Position numbers and translations under genes: made by a program. Under the pieces are notes generated by a model that saw nothing but the letters and a program-made list of their open reading frames with translations, made no database searches and had not been told where the DNA came from. Below are positions 1 to 7,732 of a stretch of 25,284 nucleotides of DNA, piece by piece. The stretch is from Candidatus Hodarchaeota archaeon (GTDB lineage Archaea; Asgardarchaeota; Heimdallarchaeia; Hodarchaeales; Hodarchaeaceae). The DNA is taken from positions 1 through 25,284 of the forward strand of contig JAEOTU010000174.1 in NCBI GenBank assembly GCA_016839665.1, read 5' to 3'. Position 1 is the stretch's first letter, and every line of letters starts with the position of its first letter.

Positions 1-218
1 AACCAAGACAACTATCTCTTGCTGAAGCTCTTTCAAAAAGTGTTGGGCATCAACATATAGAAAAAGAGCTGAAGGATCTTAGATTCGGAATATTAGCTTT
101 CTTAAAGAATTATACAGATATTGATGTGAATTATAAAACACCTATTGAAGCTCTGCAAAAACTCGAGGAATTAATTAAGGACATGCGAGAATTGGAGAAG
201 AAGCTTGAGAAGAAATAA
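1..218 (+). CDS. C-terminal end of an unidentified protein (cut by window start)
   Basis: An open frame runs from the window edge (first full codon at 3) to TAA at 216-218, 71 codons without a stop. The visible tail is rich in Lys, Glu and Leu and ends in a helical, probably coiled-coil stretch (MRELEKKLEKK). It contains no motif I recognise. It is convergent with the next gene, whose stop lies 30 bp downstream, which fits the end of a real gene. The N-terminal part is outside the window, so no function can be given. Confidence 0.55.
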   Translation, partial: PRQLSLAEALSKSVGHQHIEKELKDLRFGILAFLKNYTDIDVNYKTPIEALQKLEELIKDMRELEKKLEKK

Positions 219-248
219 TCGTTTGACTTGAACATGTATCTATAGAGT

Positions 249-1664
249 TTACTTCTTTGAAGACTTGTCGGTTGGTTTTCGTTTTAAAAACAGTTTCAAT
301 GTTATGAGTATAATAGTAATACTTATCAAGATAGAGACTCCAAATATGATATTATCAGATAAAACAAGTTCTTTTGAGATATTATCATCCACGCCGTAAG
401 ATTCAGTAGTACCTAACAATACAAACCCTCCATCTGCAGTTTGGAGAAGAGCTCTGGCATAATCTTTCTGCGTTCCCCCAAAGGACTGATTCCACAAGAT
501 GACTCCAGTGCTATCAGTCTTTACAAGCCACATGTTTTGACGACTAGCACCATATGATCTCGTACTACCCGCGAGGGCAAACCCCCCATCTTTAGTCTGA
601 ATGAGAGAATAAGCGATATCCCCATCCATCCCCCCATAAGTTTGATTCCATTGGACATTCCCATTACTATCAGTTTTCACAAACCACATCTCTTCACCAA
701 CAGTAATGGGGAGAGAAGGGAGGATCCAGCCTGCTAAGCCAAAGCCATTATCATTAGTCTGGATGAGAGCATAATTCAAACTGTATTGTGAAATATTATA
801 AGTCTGATTCCACTTCATAACACCATTTGAGTTGATCTTTACCAAATACGTGGAGTGACTAGCAGAAGTAGGAGATGCGATGTTTCCTGCTAAGACAATG
901 TTTCCATCATCCGTTTGGATGAGAGTAGAGGTAAAATCGTCATATATACTTCCATAAGTTTTCTGCCATTGGATTTCTCCACTGGTATTGGTCTTCACGA
1001 GCCATATATCATCACCACCCGCGCCGTATGAGCTAGTGGTACCTGCGAGTGCAAATCCTCCGTCTGTAGTCTGAACGAGGGCGTAGGCAGTTTCTTTTTT
1101 CACCCCTCCGTAGACCTTGTGCCATTGAACTGATCCATTCCGGTCAATCTTCACGAGCCACATGTCATAATTCCTTCCACCTGCGAGTGCAAAGCCCCCG
1201 TCTACCGTCTGAATGAGAGTATATGCACTATTCCTAGGTGTGTCTCCATAAGTCTGATTCCATTGAACTGATCCATTTCCATCCATTTTTATAAGCCATA
1301 TGTCGGATAGGTGATCAGCTGGGGAAAGTTCATTGTAGAATGTAGTTCCTGCGAGAGCAAACCCGCCATCTGTGGTCTGGATGAGAGCATAAGCCAAGTC
1401 AGCATCCTTTCCTCCATAGACCTGATCCCATTCAATATCTCCCTCCTCATCAGTTTTTATGAGCCAAATACTACCATTACCAACACCAGGTTGCCAATCA
1501 TCTAAGTTTATGTTTGTTGTTATTTGTTGAAATAAGACCAAAGATAGACCAGATCCCTTTGTCCCCATAACATTAAATGGAAAATAACTGATTAAGAGGA
1601 TAATCAGAAAAATTGTAACAATCGTTTCTCGGACTTTGGATCGTAGCACGATATTTTGAACCAT
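249..1664 (-). CDS. Membrane-anchored surface protein with seven propeller-type repeats
   Basis: This 471-residue protein has an N-terminal hydrophobic segment (about residues 14-32) that looks like a signal sequence. Seven tandem repeats of about 46-60 residues follow, then a C-terminal transmembrane helix (about 440-460) and a basic tail rich in Lys. Each repeat follows the pattern [I/M]WLVKtdxxGxvqWnqtYGG...aysLiQTxDGGFaLaGtt. Seven copies suggest one seven-bladed beta-propeller held outside the cell by the C-terminal anchor. Many N-x-S/T sequons (NGS, NQT) fit a glycosylated exported protein. The ligand or role is unknown. Repeats 4 and 5 are the most degenerate (YLVKINSNG, YNISQYS). Starts at ATG and is divergent from mutL. 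Confidence 0.75.
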   Translation of the reverse strand: MVQNIVLRSKVRETIVTIFLIILLISYFPFNVMGTKGSGLSLVLFQQITTNINLDDWQPGVGNGSIWLIKTDEEGDIEWDQVYGGKDADLAYALIQTTDGGFALAGTTFYNELSPADHLSDIWLIKMDGNGSVQWNQTYGDTPRNSAYTLIQTVDGGFALAGGRNYDMWLVKIDRNGSVQWHKVYGGVKKETAYALVQTTDGGFALAGTTSSYGAGGDDIWLVKTNTSGEIQWQKTYGSIYDDFTSTLIQTDDGNIVLAGNIASPTSASHSTYLVKINSNGVMKWNQTYNISQYSLNYALIQTNDNGFGLAGWILPSLPITVGEEMWFVKTDSNGNVQWNQTYGGMDGDIAYSLIQTKDGGFALAGSTRSYGASRQNMWLVKTDSTGVILWNQSFGGTQKDYARALLQTADGGFVLLGTTESYGVDDNISKELVLSDNIIFGVSILISITIILITLKLFLKRKPTDKSSKK

Positions 1665-1710
1665 AAACTCACGATTATAATTGATTTAGTTTAATGAGAG
1701 AATCTTCGGA

Positions 1711-1718
1711 TATAAAAA
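1711..1718 (+). promoter_or_regulatory. Probable TATA box for mutL
   Basis: TATAAAAA lies in the intergenic region between the divergent surface-protein gene and mutL. An archaeal start about 25-27 nt downstream would fall near 1738-1741, just before the AGGGGTGAT ribosome-binding-like sequence at 1741-1749. Assigned by sequence and spacing only. Confidence 0.45.
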
Positions 1719-1752
1719 CTATTACTTCTTTAACAAATATAGGGGTGATAAA

Positions 1753-1809
1753 TTGTATAAACTAAGATTTTCTTTAGATATAAGTGACGGAGAATCAAAG
1801 GTTGGCTAG
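1753..1809 (+). CDS. Possible 18-codon leader ORF overlapping the mutL start
   Basis: A TTG codon at 1753 sits three bases after AGGGGTGAT (1741-1749), the strongest anti-16S match in this region. It opens an 18-codon frame (MYKLRFSLDISDGESKVG) that stops at 1807-1809, a few bases past the likely mutL start at 1802 and in a different frame. It could be a leader peptide that couples translation into mutL, or the ribosome-binding match could be chance. No homology is claimed. Confidence 0.25.
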   Translation: MYKLRFSLDISDGESKVG

Positions 1810-3616
1810 AATACAAATCTTAGATCCCATCTGTGTGTCTAAAATAGCGGCAGGGGAAGTCATTGAGCGTCCAGCGTCTGTTGTTAAAGAATTAATTGAA
1901 AATGCTATTGATGCTTCTGCTACAGAAATTCATCTTACCTTCAAGAACGGAGGGAAGGATCTGATTGAAGTAAAAGACAATGGAAAAGGGATCCCTTCAG
2001 AAGATCTCCCTCTAGCTATTAAACGTCATACAACAAGTAAGATTAGCTCTGAACAAGACCTAGGTGCTATTTCTACAATGGGTTTCCGTGGTGAGGCGTT
2101 ATATTCTGTTGCCTCGGTCTCAAGATTCTCGATTACTAGTCGAACAGCTAAAAACGAATTAGCATCGTGTGTTACTGTAGATGGAGATGTAGACAAGGTC
2201 CAGATTTCAGAGGAAGTGATGGCTACCCCAGGGACTCTTGTACGTGTCCGTGATCTTTTTTTCAACTTTATTGTTCGACGAAAATTCCTGAAAAAAGCTT
2301 CTGTTGAACAAGCTCATATCTATGATGTTATTGCTCAGTACGCAATTGGGCATCCTCAAATTTCATTTGTAATTTTTGCTGACGGAGAGCTAGAATTTCA
2401 GACAGTAAAAAGTCCTGATCACCTTTCCGCGATAAGGGAAACTCTTGGGAAAGAACTGGTTGAATCTCTGCTGGATGTTGGTATGATCCAACAAGGTGAA
2501 ATATTAATTCATGGATATCTCAGTAAACCCGGTCATCATAAGCGAAACAGGAAGTACCAGTATTTTTTTCTGAATGGGAGACGCATTTTTTCAGAGATTC
2601 TTCAATCTGCTTTAGAGGAAGGATATGGATCATATCTGATGAAACGTGAGTTTCCTGTTGCATTTTTGTTTTTGGAACTTAACCCAAAATACTTTGATGT
2701 TAACATCCACCCCCAAAAACGAGAAGTCCTTTTCTATAATGAAAAGGATTTAATGACAGCAGTGTGTTCAACCGTAACACATTGTCTTAAGACTCAAGAC
2801 TTTGTTCCACGTCTTAAATCACGAGTGAAGGAAAAAAAACAAACAAAATTAGAAATTGGGGGAGTTAAGGCAGTAACTGCATCGTCAACAGGTAGAAATA
2901 TTGGATATTTTGATAAAAAATATCAATTAAGCCTTCATCCTAATATTAAATCCTCTGAGCTTCCGCTTTCTCTTGAAAGTGCTGATTCCCAACTTCTTGA
3001 AGGTCCAATTGAAGAACGTGAAATAAGAGATTTTTTCGGGTCGGATTTAAAATTCCGAGGTTCTCTCGGAGATGAGTTTCTTTTACTAGAAGATTTATCG
3101 AATCATGATTTAATTCTATTAGATTTTCATGCTACACATGAACGAATTAACTTAGAAAAGCTTACGGCGTTATTCAAAACAAAGAAAGTTAAATCTCAAA
3201 CATTTCTTAAACCATTCCGATTATTTTGCACTCCAGAGCAACGAATGCGTATAATGGATTCTCTCTCTCATTTGAGCAACTTAGGATTTGATTTCAGAAT
3301 TCCTAAAGGAACCAAACGAGAGGTTGAAGTCTTTGCGATTCCTAAAATGCTTGTAAAAACTGATTTGAAAAAATTCTTGGAATCATTACTAGATACTCTT
3401 CCTAAGATGGTAATTGAGGGTCAATTTCATGAGATTCTGAGCTTAATAGCATGTCATGCTTCTTATCGTGCAGGAGAGAATCTTTCTTTTCAACAAGCAA
3501 AAGATCTCTTACACGAGTTAGAAAGTATTCAAAATCCAAAAATATGTGCTCATGGGAGACCAACTTATATTAGAATACCCTATCAAGACTTTTTAAAACA
3601 AGTAAGAAGAATCTAA
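1802..3616 (+). CDS. mutL: DNA mismatch repair protein MutL
   Basis: MutL is the ATP-driven mediator of mismatch repair that works with MutS. The N-terminal GHKL ATPase is clear: KIAAGEVIERPASVVKEL (14-31), catalytic Glu and metal-binding Asn in LIENAIDA (E33, N34), DNGKG (59-63) and GFRGEAL (94-100). The C-terminal domain keeps the metal-dependent nicking-endonuclease motif as DFHATHERINLE (D441, H443, E447, E452; usual consensus DQHAxxExxxxE, so Gln is Phe here), plus ACHAS near 551 and CAHGRP from 582. I chose TTG 1802 (604 aa): it has GGAG 9 nt upstream and gives the family's usual short N-terminus (ARIQIL); GTG 1784 would add six residues. No mutS is in the window. Bacterial-type MutL is patchy in archaea. 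Confidence 0.95.
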   Translation: MARIQILDPICVSKIAAGEVIERPASVVKELIENAIDASATEIHLTFKNGGKDLIEVKDNGKGIPSEDLPLAIKRHTTSKISSEQDLGAISTMGFRGEALYSVASVSRFSITSRTAKNELASCVTVDGDVDKVQISEEVMATPGTLVRVRDLFFNFIVRRKFLKKASVEQAHIYDVIAQYAIGHPQISFVIFADGELEFQTVKSPDHLSAIRETLGKELVESLLDVGMIQQGEILIHGYLSKPGHHKRNRKYQYFFLNGRRIFSEILQSALEEGYGSYLMKREFPVAFLFLELNPKYFDVNIHPQKREVLFYNEKDLMTAVCSTVTHCLKTQDFVPRLKSRVKEKKQTKLEIGGVKAVTASSTGRNIGYFDKKYQLSLHPNIKSSELPLSLESADSQLLEGPIEEREIRDFFGSDLKFRGSLGDEFLLLEDLSNHDLILLDFHATHERINLEKLTALFKTKKVKSQTFLKPFRLFCTPEQRMRIMDSLSHLSNLGFDFRIPKGTKREVEVFAIPKMLVKTDLKKFLESLLDTLPKMVIEGQFHEILSLIACHASYRAGENLSFQQAKDLLHELESIQNPKICAHGRPTYIRIPYQDFLKQVRRI

Positions 3617-3627
3617 AGCATCCTAGA

Positions 3628-4239
3628 CTAAAAATCAATCAAAAAGCCTGAGGAGTTAATACTGTATTCTCGTTGTAAGACAAATTGATCGTGATCAAAA
3701 AAACTGACTATAATCTTATAAGGATCTTGTGACTTTTCAAATAAAAAGTGCCAATCTAAGTACTGGAGGGTGAGACTTTGAAGAAAAGGGCGAATACTGT
3801 TATCAAAGCTACGCGCCTGATTGGTTATAATAATAGGAAAATCAATTGTTTTTGAAATAGCTTTGATTATCGCCAAAATATATGAGTTAAGATGAAGAGT
3901 GTTTTGATCTTTGAGATTCGTATGTCGAAAAACATCATCGATCAAGAGAACCGAATCTTGAGTTAGAACTTGAATATTCAGATCATCTAATAGTACAGCT
4001 TCTTTTTCTAGTGTTTTTGGTTGGAAAACTATTATTTTCTTTAGTAGATGTTTGATTGATTTCAGTCGAACAATTGGAAAGTTTCCACCGACATCTAATA
4101 AGTAAATTTTATTGCATCCTCCCTCTAATTTTCTACGGATAATCTGAGCCAAAAACGTTGTTTTGTATGTTCCAGGGAGCCCATAAAGCTGAACAGCAAT
4201 ATTTTTTTTTCCAATAAGAGAAAGGAGGGGATTTTGCAT
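3628..4239 (-). CDS. RecA-superfamily ATPase, RadB-like
   Basis: This 203-residue P-loop protein has Walker A GLPGTYKTT (20-28), Walker B SVLLIDD (D101, D102) and an ITNQ motif (138-141) in the position of the RecA/RadA/RadB L2 region. It is the size of archaeal RadB, a RadA paralogue that assists recombination, and lacks the N-terminal domain of RadA. Walker A is unusual in having Tyr before the Lys (GTYKTT rather than GSGKTN). It is convergent with mutL (11 bp between stops) and divergent from a RuvC/YqgF-like gene, so the context is DNA repair. It could instead be another RecA-like family; the RadB name is inference from size and motifs. Confidence 0.6.
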   Translation of the reverse strand: MQNPLLSLIGKKNIAVQLYGLPGTYKTTFLAQIIRRKLEGGCNKIYLLDVGGNFPIVRLKSIKHLLKKIIVFQPKTLEKEAVLLDDLNIQVLTQDSVLLIDDVFRHTNLKDQNTLHLNSYILAIIKAISKTIDFPIIITNQARSFDNSIRPFLQSLTLQYLDWHFLFEKSQDPYKIIVSFFDHDQFVLQREYSINSSGFLIDF

Positions 4240-4388
4240 AAGATGGACTTCTTTCTTTGGTGTTAATGATCTCTGATTAGTAATATAAAAAAATTAATTG
4301 ATTTCTCTAAAGATAGCTTGTGAGAGACCTATAATATTGTATGTGAAAGTAGGATCTATCAACTGCTTTAATGATATAGGGGTAAAAA

Positions 4389-5204
4389 TTGCCATTAAAC
4401 TATCGAATTGCCATTCAAACCGATGATACGCGGTTGTATCACAGGTTATTGAAGTTATTCGAAGGATCCCCATTAAGAGTTAAATTCTTCACACCTAATC
4501 AAGCAATACCTATTCAAAAGTTTGATCTAATTATCACAACACAAGAATCGATAAATCATTCAAATACTTCTCAAACTCTTCAACTCCAACCCAAGCAGAT
4601 TCAACCAGATCTTATTTCAAAAATTATTGGTATTATTGCTAGAAGGAGGGAGCCAAAATTTAGGCAATTAATCTTGGGAATCGATCCTGGTAAACATATA
4701 GGAGTGGCAGCTATTTGTGATGGTATGACTTTAGCAGCAGAAACAAGTAAACTCCCTCAATTGACTAAAAAGATAGAGGAATATTTGATCTTATTTCCTA
4801 GTGAGATGGTGGTAATTCGTGTTGGTGATCAACCTACTTCGGTTTCAAAAGTAATCTTTAACAAGCTTTTTACCGTCTTTGGTAATCTTGACAACGTTAA
4901 ACTTGAGATAGTACAAGAAGCTTTTTCAAGTCAAAAAAAGATGACACCAGATTTCCCTTTTAGTCCTGATGAAACAGCAGCAATTGCAATTGCTCATCGT
5001 CATGGAAAGGTGAAGAATCACCTGGTAAGAAGTATTGTACCCGAGGGTAGAATAAAAGAAATTCAAAAATGGAGTCGAAATATGTCAGGTAATCGAATTA
5101 CTTTAGACGTAGAACTAGCGCGGATAGTAGCATTAGGGGAAATTTCCCTAGAACATGCAATAATACAAAAAGAAAAACAGCTAGAGGCAAAGAAGAATGA
5201 ATAA
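4389..5204 (+). CDS. RuvC/YqgF-type RNase H-fold protein
   Basis: A 271-residue protein with an N-terminal domain of about 90 residues that I do not recognise and a C-terminal RNase H-like domain. The domain opens with LILGIDPGKHIGVA (D99), followed by EIVQEAFSS (E177) and SPDETAAIAIAHRH (D194, E195). These three positions match the acidic triad of YqgF/RuvC nucleases, so catalysis is plausible. The substrate (branched DNA or RNA) is unknown. Start is TTG 4389 with AGGGGT at 4378-4383. The stop overlaps the nadM start by 8 bp, so the two are probably co-transcribed. Confidence 0.6.
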   Translation: MPLNYRIAIQTDDTRLYHRLLKLFEGSPLRVKFFTPNQAIPIQKFDLIITTQESINHSNTSQTLQLQPKQIQPDLISKIIGIIARRREPKFRQLILGIDPGKHIGVAAICDGMTLAAETSKLPQLTKKIEEYLILFPSEMVVIRVGDQPTSVSKVIFNKLFTVFGNLDNVKLEIVQEAFSSQKKMTPDFPFSPDETAAIAIAHRHGKVKNHLVRSIVPEGRIKEIQKWSRNMSGNRITLDVELARIVALGEISLEHAIIQKEKQLEAKKNE

Positions 5205-5721
5205 AGATCGTGGGCTTTTTGTCGGACGGTTTAATCCGTTTCACTTAGGTCATCTAAAGGCTGTTCAGGATATCTTAGAACAAGATGAAGAAATAATCAT
5301 TGCAATTGGGAGTACTCAAGAATCTCATACTGTTAGTGATCCTTTCACCGCTGGAGAACGATTCTTGATGATTCGAGCAGCAATACAAGAAGTAAATATC
5401 CCCCTTGAACGGATTTTCGTTGTTTCCGTCCCCGATATACACCGGAATTCTGTGTGGGTTAGCCATTTACGCAGTTACTGCCCTCCGTTTACGCATGTAT
5501 ACACTAATAATACTCTTATTACGAGATTATTCACAGAAGCGGGAATGGAAGTAAAATCTACTGGCCTTTTCAATCGTGAGGATCTGAAAGGAGCTCAAAT
5601 TCGCAAGTATATGGCGGAAGGAACTGAATGGCGTCACATGGTTCCTAAAGCCGTTCTAAAAGTCATAGAGTCAATAGATGGATTGAACAGGATACAGGAT
5701 ATTATCCATCAAACTGACTAA
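5197..5721 (+). CDS. nadM: Nicotinamide-nucleotide adenylyltransferase (archaeal NadM)
   Basis: Catalyses NMN + ATP to NAD+ + PPi in the cytoplasm, the adenylyl-transfer step of NAD synthesis. The 174-residue protein has the nucleotidyltransferase signature GRFNPFHLGH (10-19, HxGH type) and the archaeal NMNAT motif IGSTQESHT (37-45), where bacterial homologues differ. It ends in a helical segment with KGAQIRKYM, equivalent to the ISGTxIR motif. The ATG overlaps the preceding gene and has GAGG 9 nt upstream. It is followed by a GTPase gene 41 bp later on the same strand. Confidence 0.92.
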   Translation: MNKDRGLFVGRFNPFHLGHLKAVQDILEQDEEIIIAIGSTQESHTVSDPFTAGERFLMIRAAIQEVNIPLERIFVVSVPDIHRNSVWVSHLRSYCPPFTHVYTNNTLITRLFTEAGMEVKSTGLFNREDLKGAQIRKYMAEGTEWRHMVPKAVLKVIESIDGLNRIQDIIHQTD

Positions 5722-5762
5722 TTATCAAGGTAAAAACTCGTGTATATAGTGGAAGCTTCGTT

Positions 5763-6866
5763 ATGCCATCCGAAAATCCTTTTCGTTCTATTGTTCCCAT
5801 ACCTAGAGCGGAAAAACTATTTTCTACAGCATACAATAGCGTTATGAAAACATCAATCAGGGGAACATCCGAAAGTGTACCCCCCTTACAAAGAATTCGA
5901 AAGAAAGAAGCAACTCGTATCGAACTTTTATCTAAGGAATTACGAAATCGTTTATTTCGAATTGTAAAAGAATTTCCTCGAATGGATGCAGAAATCATAA
6001 CTGGATTCTATGTAGAAATCATTGATCTTAGTTTTGGAATAGATGAAATACGAAAGACTTTGGGATCATTCTCTGGTGCGGCTGAAGTCATTTGGAAGCT
6101 CAAACGTGAGTACCTCGGAAATGCTTGGCACGCAAGATCAGTATTGGCTGCAAAAAACATTCGAAGAGCAGCATTCGGGAGAATGAAATCTGTCATCACT
6201 AAGTTGGATACACGATTAGAGTTTTTGGAGACTGTAAGAGCTCAAACACGCATAATGCCTGGCATTGACTTGGATCAACCAACAATATGTATAGCAGGAT
6301 ATCCGAATGTCGGAAAAAGCTCTTTAGTAAATGCAGTAACATCAGCAAGACCTGAAATAGGAGTTTATCCTTTTACAACTAAAGAAGTGACTCTTGGTCA
6401 TTTAGAAATCCCTGTATATGTATCAGGCACATCCAAACAACCAATTACTCACATTCCTTGTCAAATTGTTGATACCCCAGGAATTTTAGATAGATCATTA
6501 GAAGAACGGAATGAGATTGAATTACGGGCAATCGCAGCTTTGAAAAATTTAGCAACCTGTATCGTTTTTATTTTTGATTTCACACAAAAAAATGCTTTAA
6601 CCTATCAAGTAAATCTCTATAATCAAGTTTTACGTGAATTTCATGAAGTTCCCTTCCTTTTAATTTGTGGTAAAGAGGATTTACTCGATGAACTCCAAAA
6701 AAAAGAACTTTTGGAGTTCTGGCAGCAAAACTTCCCTCAGAATCGTCTCCATTTGCTCTCGATGAACGCTGGTGAGGAACTTAAGAGAATGCTAATTGAT
6801 TTTTATGAAGAAAATCAAGTTCAAATCCATAAGATCATGAACAAAAGAAAAACTGGAGAAGAATAA
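5763..6866 (+). CDS. NOG1-like GTPase (Obg-related)
   Basis: A 367-residue GTPase. Residues 1-165 are the helical NOG1 N-terminal region. The G domain shows G1 GYPNVGKSS (179-187), G2 within YPFTTKEV (212-218), G3 DTPG (237-240) and G4 as GKED (303-306) in place of NKxD, with K304 and D306 retained. Eukaryotic NOG1 acts in 60S ribosome assembly and the archaeal protein is presumed to have a ribosome-maturation role; that role is inference. Its TAA shares the last A with the ATG of truA (ATAATG), so translation is probably coupled. Confidence 0.85.
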   Translation: MPSENPFRSIVPIPRAEKLFSTAYNSVMKTSIRGTSESVPPLQRIRKKEATRIELLSKELRNRLFRIVKEFPRMDAEIITGFYVEIIDLSFGIDEIRKTLGSFSGAAEVIWKLKREYLGNAWHARSVLAAKNIRRAAFGRMKSVITKLDTRLEFLETVRAQTRIMPGIDLDQPTICIAGYPNVGKSSLVNAVTSARPEIGVYPFTTKEVTLGHLEIPVYVSGTSKQPITHIPCQIVDTPGILDRSLEERNEIELRAIAALKNLATCIVFIFDFTQKNALTYQVNLYNQVLREFHEVPFLLICGKEDLLDELQKKELLEFWQQNFPQNRLHLLSMNAGEELKRMLIDFYEENQVQIHKIMNKRKTGEE

Positions 6867-7705
6867 TGAAGAAGTTTGCAGTTTGCTTTGGTTATCTTCC
6901 CATGAAGGATTATTTGGGATTCAGCAGCCAATTACATCTATCTAATAACATTTTTACAATTATTAATTCAGCATTGAAAAACGCTCGACTGGTTGATTCT
7001 GAAAAACTTTCCCAAATTCGGTTTGCAAGTCGTACTGATCGTGGTGTAGGGGCGCTTAGCCAAGTTGTAACATTTCATTGCAAACAAGTACCTATTCTCT
7101 CTGAAATCAACTCATATCTACCAGAATCGATTCGTGCGATAGGAATTTCGCGAGTTTCTTCCGATTTTCACCCAAGACGAGACGCAGTCATGCGCACATA
7201 CTCCTATTTTTTGGCTCCTGAAAACGAGTTTAAATTCTCTCTTGCTCGTAAAACGCTAATAATATTGGTAGGAGAGCATGATTTTCGTAATTTTGCTAAG
7301 AGAGATACTAAAAAGGAAAGAAAAACCATTAAGACAATCAAAACGGCCGATATCTTTCCAGTTGGGGCTAATACTTACCAAATTCGAATATCCTCCAAAT
7401 CTTTCCTCTGGCAAATGGTTAGAAGGATTATTGGTCACCTAATTGAGCTAGATAATGGAAAATGTGATTCTCAATATACTCAAATTCTTTTAGAATCCAA
7501 TACTGTTAAGTTCAAACCAAAAGCAGCTCCACCTGAGAATCTAATTTTAGAAAATGTTCAGTATAAAGATGTGCAGTTTCACTATGATCAAAAAGCTCTA
7601 CAATCATTTCAACATACATTGACAGAACATTTATTGACAGCCAAAGCTAAAGCTGCTCTTTACAGTTTTCTAACTGAACATTTAAAGGAAAGAAAAAGTA
7701 GCTAA
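6866..7705 (+). CDS. truA: tRNA pseudouridine synthase TruA family
   Basis: Isomerises uridines in the anticodon stem-loop (positions 38-40 in known TruA enzymes) to pseudouridine. The 279-residue protein has the catalytic motif FASRTDRGVGA with D58, followed by HPRRDAVMRTYSYF and the C-terminal KSFLWQMVRRIIGHL block typical of TruA. The start overlaps the GTPase stop and is preceded by GGAG. Several tRNAs in this window carry introns at 37/38, next to TruA target positions. The gene is convergent with ahcY. Confidence 0.9.
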   Translation: MKKFAVCFGYLPMKDYLGFSSQLHLSNNIFTIINSALKNARLVDSEKLSQIRFASRTDRGVGALSQVVTFHCKQVPILSEINSYLPESIRAIGISRVSSDFHPRRDAVMRTYSYFLAPENEFKFSLARKTLIILVGEHDFRNFAKRDTKKERKTIKTIKTADIFPVGANTYQIRISSKSFLWQMVRRIIGHLIELDNGKCDSQYTQILLESNTVKFKPKAAPPENLILENVQYKDVQFHYDQKALQSFQHTLTEHLLTAKAKAALYSFLTEHLKERKSS

Positions 7706-7732
7706 AGAATAAAAAAAGAGAAAAATGGAGAT

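Noticed and set aside
5743..5748. TATATA before the NOG1-like GTPase as a promoter
   Set aside because: It is only about 15 nt upstream of the start codon, so transcription would begin after the ATG; read-through from nadM is more likely.
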